NCBI GenBank assembly: GCA_028622995.1
Contig: JAJQJQ010000054.1
Span: forward strand, 930,001-994,000
DNA: 64,000 nucleotides
From: Panagrolaimus kolymaensis
Lineage: Eukaryota > Nematoda > Chromadorea > Rhabditida > Panagrolaimidae
Reading direction: 5' to 3'
Program-made: the position numbers and the translations under genes
Notes under the pieces: generated by a model
Seen by the model: only the letters and a program-made list of their open reading frames with translations
Databases searched by the model: none
What the model was told of the DNA's origin: nothing
Shown: piece after piece, positions 56,001 through 64,000 of the stretch
Numbering within the stretch: position 1 is the first letter of the stretch
How the letters are laid out: each line of letters starts with the position of its first letter

Positions 56001-57086
56001 TTTGAGAAAACTTATAAAAATATGAATTAAGCAAACGAAAACTTTTGTTGAAAGTTGCAGTTTTTAGGAATTTTTTTAAATGAAAACTTTTTGAACTCAC
56101 CTGCCAGTGGCTAAAGTAGCAAAAAAGGTTGGAGCAATATTAGATTGATCATAAAGCCAACTGGCATCAGTGAAAACAACATTATTCTCATCAATTACAT
56201 CCACATCATCGGCGAATGAAATATATTTGCCATTATATTTTTTTCCGGGGTATACGAGAGTTTTAAATTCTTCTAAAAAAACATTAAAAAGTAATTTTTT
56301 TTTAATAATTTTTTCGAAATCAAAGCAAAGGTTATTTACCTTTTTCAAAATCCAAAGTTACTAAACCTTTAACTCCATCGGCGATGATGAATAAATCTTT
56401 GTTTAGTCGTCGAATTCCCAAAGGTCTGCCACACGAAGGATTTGGGTTTTTGACTGAAAAAAAAATTCTGTGACTCAAGAAAATATTTCAGAAAGTAGAA
56501 TTTTATTTTCGAGGTTAAATAAAAGCTTCAAAAATTCAGTTTTAAAAAAAAACATACAACATTCTGGAGTTTTTGAAACATAAACACGTTTAACAATTTT
56601 TCCATTAACAATTTTTACGACTTCATTTACATTGCATGCATAAATTGTGTCTAAAATCCAAATATTCAACATACATATTTTATAGATTTGTCGAACCAAA
56701 AAAATTAAGGAATTTTCTTACCTCCTTCAATAATAATGGATTCAGGACCATCCAATTCATCTTTGAAAAGAATTTCAGCCTTTTCCAAGACATCATTTGC
56801 TGCAAGAGGGCCAGTAAAATTTGGAGCTGATTTAATTCTAAAAAAAACTTTACTTTTGCTCTAAATTTTTTAACTTTTACCGAACAAATATTTTTATTTA
56901 AATTCAAAAAAAATAATAAGAAATTTTTGCGTTTAATTTCCTTGAAAACATTGAAAACAAAATTTAAATAGAAAAAACTTACTTTATTTCTTCAAACTTA
57001 AGTTTCTCCCATTCTTTAGGAAATTTGTAATAAGTAAAAAATCCAATAATCAAAGCCAAAATCGCAAATTTGTTTCCACTGAACAT
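53022..57086 (-). CDS. APMAP/strictosidine-synthase-like six-bladed beta-propeller protein
   Basis: Six exons on the minus strand: 57086-56983, 56837-56722, 56650-56558, 56453-56340, 56272-56101, 53526-53022; 367 residues, all phases consistent. N-terminal signal anchor (KFAILALIIGFFTYYKF, residues about 6-22), then NFTGPLAANDVLEKAE and ELDGPESIIIEGDTIYACNV (first blade), KNPNPSCGRPLGIRRL, DLFIIADGVKGLVTLDFEK, YISFADDVDVIDENNVVFTD, RVYKYNIKTDELTLLMDDMY, FSNGIQLMPDKQSFIVSETL, PGHPDNIRLSSNGKNVYIAL. These match the Str_synth domain (calcium-binding propeller related to paraoxonase and arylesterase) of adipocyte plasma membrane-associated proteins, usually about 400 residues. Probably a membrane-anchored esterase-like protein facing the ER or outside. 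Its 2.6-kb last intron holds a complete gene on the opposite strand. Confidence 0.87.
54173..55944 (+). CDS. Secreted tandem C-type-lectin-like protein, nested in an intron
   Basis: Seven exons: 54173-54361, 54446-54539, 54597-54800, 54874-55157, 55216-55309, 55472-55684, 55757-55944; 421 residues. Signal peptide MLATNIFLLLAILFIKSIEGA. Two repeats share the order YECPPKWIYGHNCGRHWCYQ / YICPKATKTKNWFYGFNCGK, MI[DE]DNFC, SIACEEENNW, FAVGLYI, IPWERNNFIWRDGLVSDYHP, WNMP.PGI, and a final [FY]IAC. The W..G..W.DG...DY..W pattern and spaced cysteines fit C-type-lectin-like domains; the EPN calcium motif appears as QEPNG in both. Each repeat is coded by the same exon layout (94/94 and 204/213 bp exons, same phases), showing exon-block duplication. 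Ser/Thr/Pro-rich linkers follow each domain. Extracellular; possibly immune or cuticular. It lies entirely within intron 5 of the APMAP-like gene, opposite strand. Confidence 0.85.
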
Positions 57087-57765
57087 TTTTTTATTTAAAA
57101 TTTTTGAGAATCAAAATAAAACAAAAAATATAACAAATGAAAGAAAGAAAACAAAAACCAATCAAAAAATAAAATAAAATGAAAAAAGTTAAAATGATTG
57201 ATAAAAGAAAGAAACGCTTTCTTTCAATATTTGTTTGTTAATTTTTTTTCACTCTAAAACGCACAAAACAATAAACAAACTAAAGGTCAAACCTCCTCTT
57301 ATCATCGATTTCCTTCATTTTCAATAACAAACAACAAAAATAAAAATAAAAACTTTTGACTAATTATTTTACAATTTTTGTAGTTTTCTGTTGCAAATAA
57401 AGTGAGAAAACAGCGGTACAGCAAACAAAGGTCAGTCGTTAGTTTCATTAACGTTCAAAAAATGGTCCCATTTCTTTGCTTTTTTTATTTCGTCAAAGTA
57501 TGGGAAACCAAAAAATTTGAAAAAAAGTAATAAAATAAATAATTAAAATTTCTATGCGCGGCTTTTGAATTTCGCTTTGGTTTAATTAAATTTTTTTTGA
57601 TTTGAAGAAAAATTGCCAAATTTATAAAAAACAAAATAACAAAAATATCCAAAAATACATTTTATAAAAAAATAAATAAAACAAAAAAGATTAACAAAAT
57701 TACAAGAAAATATACGAAACTGCCTGTTAAAAAAATGAGAGCAGAGAAAATGGAGTTAAAATTTA
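57087..57765. other. Intergenic between two minus-strand genes
   Basis: Promoter side of the APMAP-like gene and 3' side of the bZIP gene. AT-rich without a recognised element. Confidence 0.4.
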
Positions 57766-58092
57766 TTAACCAGAATCCAAACTTTTGATGGTTTTAAGCA
57801 ATTTTTGGATTGAATTAAATACAGCGGCGGTTTCATGAGAGCATCCCGAAATTTTGTGAAGATTTAAGTCAAAGTAAACCGTTTCAGTTTGCTCTTTCAT
57901 TAAAGCGATCGAAAGTTTAAATTTTCGTAGTTCTGTTTCAAGTTCAAAAATTTTATCAGTCTTTTTTTGCCGGCATTTTCGTGCAGCTTCACGGTTTCGT
58001 TCACGCTTGATGCGATTATCTATTTCGAATTTAGATTGCTCAGCCATTTCACACTTGAAATGGTTTATTTCAAACGTCGATATCTCTGACAT
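57766..58092 (-). CDS. Short bZIP transcription factor (Jun/ATF-like basic region)
   Basis: Single exon, 108 residues from ATG 58092. Basic region RIKRERNREAARKCRQKKTD (residues about 28-47) contains the DNA-contact signature N-x-x-A-A-x-x-C-R, followed by a short zipper (KIFELETELRKFKLSIALM). After it a conserved tail TETVYFDLNL...GCSHETAAVFNSIQKLLKTI is shared with the paralogue at 58876. No activation domain. A possible acceptor (attttttag) about 15 bp upstream of the ATG suggests trans-splicing or a 5' UTR exon. Nuclear; likely dimerises. Confidence 0.85.
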   Translation of the reverse strand: MSEISTFEINHFKCEMAEQSKFEIDNRIKRERNREAARKCRQKKTDKIFELETELRKFKLSIALMKEQTETVYFDLNLHKISGCSHETAAVFNSIQKLLKTIKSLDSG

Positions 58093-58875
58093 GGCGAGAC
58101 GACGATGCTAAAAATAGATTCAAATATATAATATTATGTATCCTATAAAAATAAAATAAAATACGGCTTCTCATGAGCAAAAATAAGTTTTTGAAAAAAA
58201 AAATGATTGATAAAAACCAAAAACAAAAAATACACTTACATATGTACTAATTTTATTTACAAATAAATAACTTTATCTTCAGTTTCTCTTTCTTTTGATT
58301 TTACTGATTATTTATTTAATAAAAAAATACTGTTTTACAAATTACAAATATTAACTCGTCATTTCAGGCAGCAGGAATTTTGGTTTAAAATTTTATATAT
58401 ATATTTGTAATTATTTTTTTTTCACCGTTTATAAAAAACAAATTTACTAACCGAGAAGTAATAACTAAAAATGCATTCAAAAATTATACAAAGTGAATTA
58501 AGAAAAAAAGAGGAGCCTAATATTATTTATGGATAAAAATTTATTGCACCATTTATTTACATTTTTCTTTTACCTCTTAAATAATTATCGAGAAAAAAAG
58601 TAAAATTAAATAAAAGTTTTTTTGGAGCTCATTGATTTAGATAATAAAAAAAGAAGTTTGAAACTAGTTAATTTAAAAAAATTGCACCATTATATAAAAA
58701 TTTGAATAAAAGAAAATTTGGAGATTTCATGGCAAAAAAGAATTTTTGAGATGCAGCAATCAATGGCAGGAAAAAGGAGCGAAAAAACTTTTGATAAACA
58801 GTCATGGCTCATGTAAGAGGTATTTATAAAAGAAGAAGAAAATGAAAGTAAAACCTAATGTTTTTAAAATTATTT
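58093..58875. other. Intergenic between bZIP paralogues
   Basis: AT-rich spacer with no coding signal. Likely promoter of the downstream minus-strand bZIP gene. Confidence 0.4.
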
Positions 58876-59190
58876 TTATTCTTGACATTTAGCTGCCATA
58901 TTCTTGATAGCCATTAAAAAATTATGGGCTGAATTAAGGATGCTTGAGATTCCATTTTGTGGGCATCCAGCTGATTGCAAATTATAATCCAAGTTATGGT
59001 AATAAGTTTCAGTGAAAGTTTTCATTTGATTGATTCCATTTTGAAGTTCAGCATTTTCCTTTTCAAACCAACTAATTCTATCTTTTTGCTTTTGACGACT
59101 TTTTTGAGCTGCAATCTTGTTTTTGATACGCTTTTCTTTAGCTTTACGTTTTTCTTCTTTTGTTAATTGTGATGAATTCAAAGCCTGCAT
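58876..59190 (-). CDS. Short bZIP transcription factor, paralogue of neighbour
   Basis: 104 residues from ATG 59190. Basic region RIKNKIAAQKSRQKQKDR has N-x-x-A-A-x-x-S-R, giving the alternative Ser at the variable contact position, followed by zipper ISWFEKENAELQNGINQM. The tail TETYYHNLDYN...GCPQNGISSILNSAHNFLMAI aligns with that of the gene at 57766, so the two are tandem duplicates with diverged basic regions. The frame is open upstream to about 59285 (QNQHHFRSQSHGTSSPYSSP, Ser/Pro-rich) without another ATG, so the protein may be longer with an unidentified first exon. Confidence 0.82.
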   Translation of the reverse strand: MQALNSSQLTKEEKRKAKEKRIKNKIAAQKSRQKQKDRISWFEKENAELQNGINQMKTFTETYYHNLDYNLQSAGCPQNGISSILNSAHNFLMAIKNMAAKCQE

Positions 59191-59331
59191 TTGATTTGTT
59201 GTTGGATTTGGACCATATTTTAATGGCGAACTATAAGGTGAAGAAGTTCCATGTGATTGTGACCGAAAATGATGCTGATTTTGATTAATAATTTATTTAT
59301 TTTCAAAAAATAAACACTAAAATTTTTTCAG

Positions 59332-59541
59332 AAACCCAATAAAATTTATATTTATTTTCGTTTTGATGATGACATTTCTGAAGCCTATAAAAATCGACTT
59401 CAAAAAATTGTGGATGACATAGTGGCAGAGGGTTTAACAGAAAATTATCCGCCAAACATTTCTTTTTCTGGATGCAATGATATAATCCAAAAAGCTTTAT
59501 GGCAAATTATGGATGAATATGAAAAAGTGAAAAATAATTAA
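59332..59541 (+). pseudogene. Orphan last exon of the F-box-like family
   Basis: A good acceptor (ttttttcag at 59323-59331) precedes a frame open for 69 codons: YIYFRFDDDISEAYKNRLQK, IVAEGLTENYPPNISFSG, ending in TAA. It matches exon 3 of the array members (FDYDESISDEFKEKL, CPPLINFPG). No exon 1 or 2 lies upstream; the sequence there belongs to the opposite-strand bZIP gene. A transposed or deletion-isolated fragment. Confidence 0.75.
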
Positions 59542-59926
59542 AGCCAGAAAATTTTTATTTTCTTATTGTTTTGCTTTTTTTTTAAATTTCGTTAAAAATA
59601 TAAATAAAGAAAGTCGTCGTCAGCTTTTTTAACAACGCGTTGAAATTATTTAAAAATTTCTTTTTATTAAAGTTCATTCTAAAAAGTTATATTTATAAAT
59701 AAATAAAATATTGTATTATAAAAAAGAAGATTACAAAAAAAACTTTGCGTTTGAAGTTTGCAAAAGAAAAAACCTTCCATAAAAATAATAATTTTTAAAA
59801 CGGAGAAAATAAAATAAAATGGTTTCGAAAATTTATTTATTTATTACTTTTGTAAATATTATTTACAAAAATAAACAATAAATCAATTTTGTTGGATTTT
59901 GGATTTTACATATATAAAGATTAATT
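59542..59926. other. Intergenic, no gene seen
   Basis: AT-rich; holds the 3' UTR of the minus-strand GH16 gene that ends at 59927. Confidence 0.4.
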
Positions 59927-60797
59927 TTAAACTTTTTCGCCATTGATAAAAAGTTCGCCATCGGGATGTGGGTTGAGTCGAATATATTCAACTTCCATTT
60001 TAGCTGGTAATGGAGCGGTAACTTGTCCAGGATCATCAATTCCAGTATATTGTCCACAAACGGCGATATTAAAAATGAGATAAAATTTTTTGTGAAATGC
60101 GCCTTTGCCTTCACGATCGCTAATATTCATTTCGAAAAATTGTTGATCATCAATGGAAACTCGAATAAATTCGGGATCCCAAATAAGTTTATAGGTATGA
60201 AAATCAGAATTTAAATCATTTTCAGCTGTATGTCCTTGACCATGATCAGCCTTAAAAAAAATATTTATTGAAATTTTTTAAATTAAAAATAGTTTACTTG
60301 GTGATCGGCTTCCCACCAATGAAGAGCAGCGCCAATAACTCGATTAACGGTATTATTTGCAATTGCATCCGCTACACCACTTTCCATTATATCAATTTCA
60401 CCACATTTAGGCCATCCATCCCCTTCAGAGCCTAACATCCAAATGGCAGGCCAAAGACCATTTCCAACGGCCGGAGTACGAACACGAATTTCAAGTGTAC
60501 CGTACCTGAAAGAAATATTTTTTTGGATTTTTTTATTTCATGAAAATTATTTACTTACTTAAATTCCATATGCCCTTGAGTAGTCATTTTAGCTGAGGTA
60601 AAGGAAAAACCCTCAAAATCTTCACGACGGGCTTCAATAATCAAATGTTCATTTTCAATTCGAGCATTTTCCTCTCGATAAAATTGCTTTTCACCATTTC
60701 CCCAACCTGGATTATTTTCAGGGCCATTTCCAGTTTCAAAATTCCAAAGATTTTTATCAATTTCACCGCTAAATTTATGTTCCCAAGGAGCAGCCAT
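59927..60797 (-). CDS. GH16 endo-beta-1,3-glucanase (laminarinase-type), bacterial-like
   Basis: Three exons on the minus strand: 60797-60559, 60505-60298, 60250-59927; 256 residues. The domain fills the whole protein: LWNFETGNGPENNPGWGNGE, QFYREENARIENEHLIIEAR, FKYGTLEIRVRTPAVGNGLW, PAIWMLGSEGDGWPKCGEID, then the catalytic EIDIMES (nucleophile and acid/base Glu with the assisting Asp), ALHWWEADHQ, FHTYKLIWDPEFIRVSIDDQ, FYLIFNIAVCGQYTGI and PAKMEVEYIRL. Cleaves beta-1,3-glucans such as fungal walls or laminarin. The layout is that of bacterial GH16 laminarinases and of the glucanases that fungus-feeding nematodes such as Bursaphelenchus acquired from bacteria. No signal peptide follows the ATG at 60797; a missing upstream exon or intracellular action are both possible. 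Confidence 0.88.
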
Positions 60798-62000
60798 TTT
60801 CTTTTTCTTCTTCACAATTTAATCAAAAAGAGCGTAAGTTTTTCCTAAAATTTAATTTATTTTTGATTTGAAACTAATAAAAACAAATTCAAAAAAGCGA
60901 TATATTCACGCACTAAAATTTTAATTTAAAAACTAACTTTGAAAAAGAAAGTGAGATACTGAGACTTTGGTAAATTTTTACACGACTTTTATACGTTAAC
61001 GAAAACTAATGAAAAATAATAAGGCGGAGTTATATCTTTGTTTACCCGGTATCACTTTAGTTATATCTTTGTTTACCCGGTATCACTTTAACCTTTCTAC
61101 ATTTTTGGTACGTTTCAGAAAATCTTTAAGTGTTTATTATGTTTTTTTGTTGTTGTGATAATAAGGATATTTTTGAGGAAAAAACGCCCCATAAAACGAA
61201 ATGATTCATTCTGTTTTTTTGTTGTTTCAAAAAATCACTTTGTTCATTTATTTATTTATTATCTAGTAAAAATGGTACGCAGACTATGCATTTAAAAAAT
61301 TATTTTCTTTAATCGAGTAGCAAAAAATATATTATGAAAGATTTTATTTTTAATCTTGAAATAATGACAAATTTTTTTCTGTTTAGATTTAAGCTTCTCC
61401 TATTTATTAATACATGTAAAAAATAGAGTTTAAAATTATTTTTAATTTTAATTTCTTGCGAAATTTTATTTTTAAAAAAGCTTTCGGAAAAAAGAAAAAA
61501 GAAAATCAGACATTTGTTAAAACAAAAGTAGCAAATGGCAGCATTTTGTTATTGGAAAAAAAATAAAGAATAAGCATTGGAAAAAAATAATCAATCAAGA
61601 GAGAAACAAAGCAAAAAAATGATTTCTTTTTTGTAACATTTTTTTCAGCACACATCATAGCTTTCAAAAAAATGCAATAACATTTCTGAATATTTAATTT
61701 AAATTTTTTTCTGTTTTATTTGCTTGATATTTTTAAAAGAAAATAAGTTTATATTTAAAAGTTGGGTAATTAAAATAAAAAGTGTCACAGCATCCCTATT
61801 TTTTCTATTTAAATGTAGTGTGTAGTATGTTAGCATTTTCTTTGTCATCCACCTGCATTGATAATCTGTCCCACTTTTATCTTACCCTTTCGATCTTGTT
61901 TCTTGGATCAAATAAAACTCTTGGATTATTTGGATCACTGGTTTTACATTAAATAAATGTTATTTAGGCGAATGAATAGTTGCCATTATTTCGCTATAAT
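60798..62000. other. Intergenic with a 31-bp tandem duplication
   Basis: Promoter side of the GH16 gene, then AT-rich spacer. Apart from the exact tandem duplication at 61028-61089 nothing is recognised. Confidence 0.4.
61028..61089. repeat. Exact 2 x 31-bp tandem repeat
   Basis: Unit AGTTATATCTTTGTTTACCC (first 20 bases) plus GGTATCACTTT is repeated without mismatch at 61028-61058 and 61059-61089, about 230 bp upstream of the GH16 start codon. The TGTTTAC inside each unit is a forkhead/FOXO-type core, so the duplication may add a regulatory site. Confidence 0.85.
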
Positions 62001-62223
62001 CAGGGCTGTCAAATCGCTGTTTTTCGCTAGCGACGCTCAAAATTTGTTCCGCGACTTCAGCGATTCGCTGCAGCTTGCGCGATTTTCGTCGCTGTTTCTT
62101 CAGCGACGCTGCCCATCGCTTCGCGCTAGCGATCGCTAGCGATGGATTTTCAAAAAAGACACGCAAAAAAGCGTCGCTGCAGCGATGAGCGACGTCTTTG
62201 AGCGAAGCGATTTGACAGCCCTG
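62001..62223. mobile_element. hAT-like MITE, 223 bp, perfect 8-bp TSD
   Basis: Perfect 18-bp terminal inverted repeats CAGGGCTGTCAAATCGCT/AGCGATTTGACAGCCCTG with flanking duplication GCTATAAT (61993-62000, 62224-62231). CAGGG...CCCTG ends are a hallmark of hAT elements. The inside is a patchwork of GCGAAGCGAT, TCGCTAGCGA and CGCTGCAGCGA words in both orientations. The open frames across it are artefacts of this repetition. Confidence 0.95.
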
Positions 62224-62449
62224 GCTATAATAACTTCAATTTTAAAAAACTCATTTGAAGGGAGAAAAGCAAATTACATACATAATATTTTTTATTTTGA
62301 CTCAAATTCAAGCCCATTTCAAACATTTAAAAAATTAAATAAATAAAAAATTTAGAAAATAAAAAATAATGGTTTAATTCAGAAATTTAAAAATGTGGTT
62401 TTTATTTTTATACATAGTTATTGACCATGATTACTTTTATAATATTCAT
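62224..62449. other. Spacer between MITE and LysM gene
   Basis: Short AT-rich spacer, likely 3' UTR of the minus-strand gene. Confidence 0.4.
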
Positions 62450-64000
62450 TTATAAATCAATAAATACAAAACTCTCATCGAGACTATTACCATTATTCTG
62501 GGATCCATAAAAGCCAAAAGTTTCAAAAGATTGATTGTTGTTTTGAGAATTCTGAAACAAACAACCAAGAATAAATAATTACAACTCTCGCTTCTTCTTT
62601 TTGTTAGAAAACTTACGCCTCTTTTCCGTTTTTTGCATTTTTCTGATGAAGAAAATTTCTTTCTTTTCTTTGCATCAATGTTTTCTCTCGCATGTTTCCA
62701 TTGAATTTTACGATCTTCAAGAAATTGAGTTGGAAAATAAATATTCAAAATATTTTCCAACCATTCAAACTTTTGTGGATTTCTATCTTGGCAACATTTT
62801 TTCTTATCTTCCTCGTCAAATAAAGCTTCAGAAAGCTCTAGCGCGAAAGAGCTTGATGAACGAATTTTAGTTTTGGATTTTTTACATTTTTCCAAGCTTT
62901 TATGATACATTTCTTCGACATATGTTTTGTCTATATAAATGCCATTGTTGTCAGTGTATGGAAACGAGATACCGCCTGTAAAAGAAGTTAATTTTGTGAG
63001 ACTTTCGCCAAAAAAAAAAATAAAGAAGAAATATAAAAGAAGAAAGGTATGCTTTTAAAATTTTTACAAGCAATTTTCTTAATTTTGTATTAGTCAGGAA
63101 ATCAGAGAAATGAAAGACAAATTCGAATTCTTTGATATCTTAAAACTATCGAAACTAAATTCGAGATTAAAATTTTTGTTGAAATTCCTTATTTCTTCAA
63201 AAAAATAAATTGCAATTCTTAGAAAAAAAGACATTTAAATTGCTCGGAAATGACAAACAAAAAAAAGGTTCTCAAACTTCAAAAAAAGAAGAATTAAATT
63301 TGGATAAAAAAGAACTCATTTTTTTGAGTTTAGAAGAAAAAGAGACTTACTTGACGAAGTTGCTTGAGTTGTTGTGTTTGAAAAATTACTACCCCATTCA
63401 TGTACAATTTTTGGATATCTTTTAAATAAAACATATGGTTGCCCAACTAAAACACAATCGATATCTTTTATGTGAGGATTTTTTCTTCGAAACGCTTCAA
63501 TCATTAATCCATGTTCGTAACAAATTTTCCCTACTGTGTCACCTCTCTCAAAAACATGCCGATGTGGATGGGGTTGAGCACTACAGTAGCATTCAGCCAC
63601 CTGAACAAAAAAATTGGAAACTTTTATTTTTTCAAAATAAAGTAGAAAATAAAATAACCTGAATTTTATCAAAATTTCTTGAAATTGTTGGATCGATTTC
63701 ATCAACATTAATATTGGCGTCGCCTTCGTCATATACGGCTCGATTTATTATTGAAGTTGTAAGATAATACATTTCACCCGCCTACAAAAAAAAATAATTA
63801 ATTAATTCATCCTTAATAAATTTTGGACGTTTAAGTCTTTGAAAAAAAAATCCATAAAATATTTTTTTTTTTTGATTTCGAGAAATAAATTTTCGTTTTT
63901 TCAATTTTTTTCGTTGTTGTAAAAGCCCAAACTTTTATTTATTTTATTTTATAGCTAGAGAATAGTGTAAACTAACTTACGCTAACCCAATCCACATTAA
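62450..64000 (-). CDS. LysM-domain protein with basic C-terminal region, 5' end outside window
   Basis: Exons on the minus strand: beyond 64000 to 63981, 63781-63659, 63600-63351, 62975-62617, 62551-62450 (stop). About 284 residues are visible; all junctions stay in frame. Near the start NVDWVSAGEMYYLTTSIINR, then ECYCSAQPHPHRHVFERGDT, VGKICYEHGLMIEAFRRKNP, IDCVLVGQPYVLF, which is a LysM-type carbohydrate-binding module (GDT..KIC......F...NP....D...VGQ). Downstream the protein becomes charged: KCKKSKTKIRSSSSFALELS, NPQKFEWLENILNIYFPTQF, and a nuclear-localisation-like cluster (KRKKFSSSEKCKKRKRG), ending in an Asn/Gln-rich tail. LysM modules bind chitin or peptidoglycan; combining one with such a basic region is unusual. 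N-terminal context is missing. Confidence 0.75.

Noticed and set aside
56475..56907. Longer single-frame readings on the minus strand here
   Set aside because: They read through introns; splice signals divide the region into APMAP-like exons that join in phase.
61957..62166. Ser/Arg/Ala-rich frames on both strands
   Set aside because: They lie across the 223-bp hAT-like element and reflect its palindromic word repeats.

Overview
The window is nuclear DNA of a nematode. It is very AT-rich and full of A/T homopolymer runs. Genes are split by many short GT..AG introns of about 45-120 bp. The gene content is nematode-typical: two serpentine chemoreceptors (one Srx), an organic solute transporter alpha, a two-domain CAP/SCP secreted protein, a DIRAS/drn-1 GTPase and a tRNA-Thr closest to the nematode form. 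A large F-box-like family with the core [IL]PENIIYYIS..P..[ASTP]...YQKL...CKYFF suggests a free-living clade IV nematode such as a panagrolaimid; that placement is inference.

Layout. 1-20.2 kb: a tandem array of the F-box-like family (five intact or near-intact copies, plus broken, truncated and inverted ones), interrupted by a two-domain CAP protein at 7.8-9.6 kb. 20.3-21.2 kb: a single-exon chemoreceptor on the minus strand. 21.2-27.7 kb and 30.2-35.6 kb: long gene-poor stretches, strongly T-rich on the plus strand, flanking an OST-alpha gene (27.7-29.5 kb). A zinc-knuckle (gag-like) remnant lies at 30 kb. 35.6-38.0 kb: the DIRAS-type GTPase with a tRNA-Thr inside an intron. 38.6-41.2 kb: a BED-like fragment split by a GC-rich hAT-type MITE, a family member with a coiled coil in place of the F-box, and a 3' fragment of another member. 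44.1-47.5 kb: a five-exon srx receptor with a different transposon in each of two introns. 48.4-50.0 kb: two family members joined by deletion. 50.4-64 kb, mainly minus strand: an unrecognised gene, an APMAP/strictosidine-synthase-like gene hosting an opposite-strand tandem C-type-lectin gene in an intron, two bZIP paralogues, a GH16 glucanase of bacterial type, and a LysM gene running off the window.

The most striking patterns are: (i) birth-and-death of the F-box-like family, whose intron phases (2, then 0) are conserved even where the N-terminus has been replaced; (ii) four short elements with 8-bp target duplications and hAT-like termini, each built mostly from its own short palindromic word; (iii) a dispersed AT-rich element family with a central ACTACAAATTTTG-like core. 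All gene models are read by hand from splice signals and frame continuity; no database search was possible.
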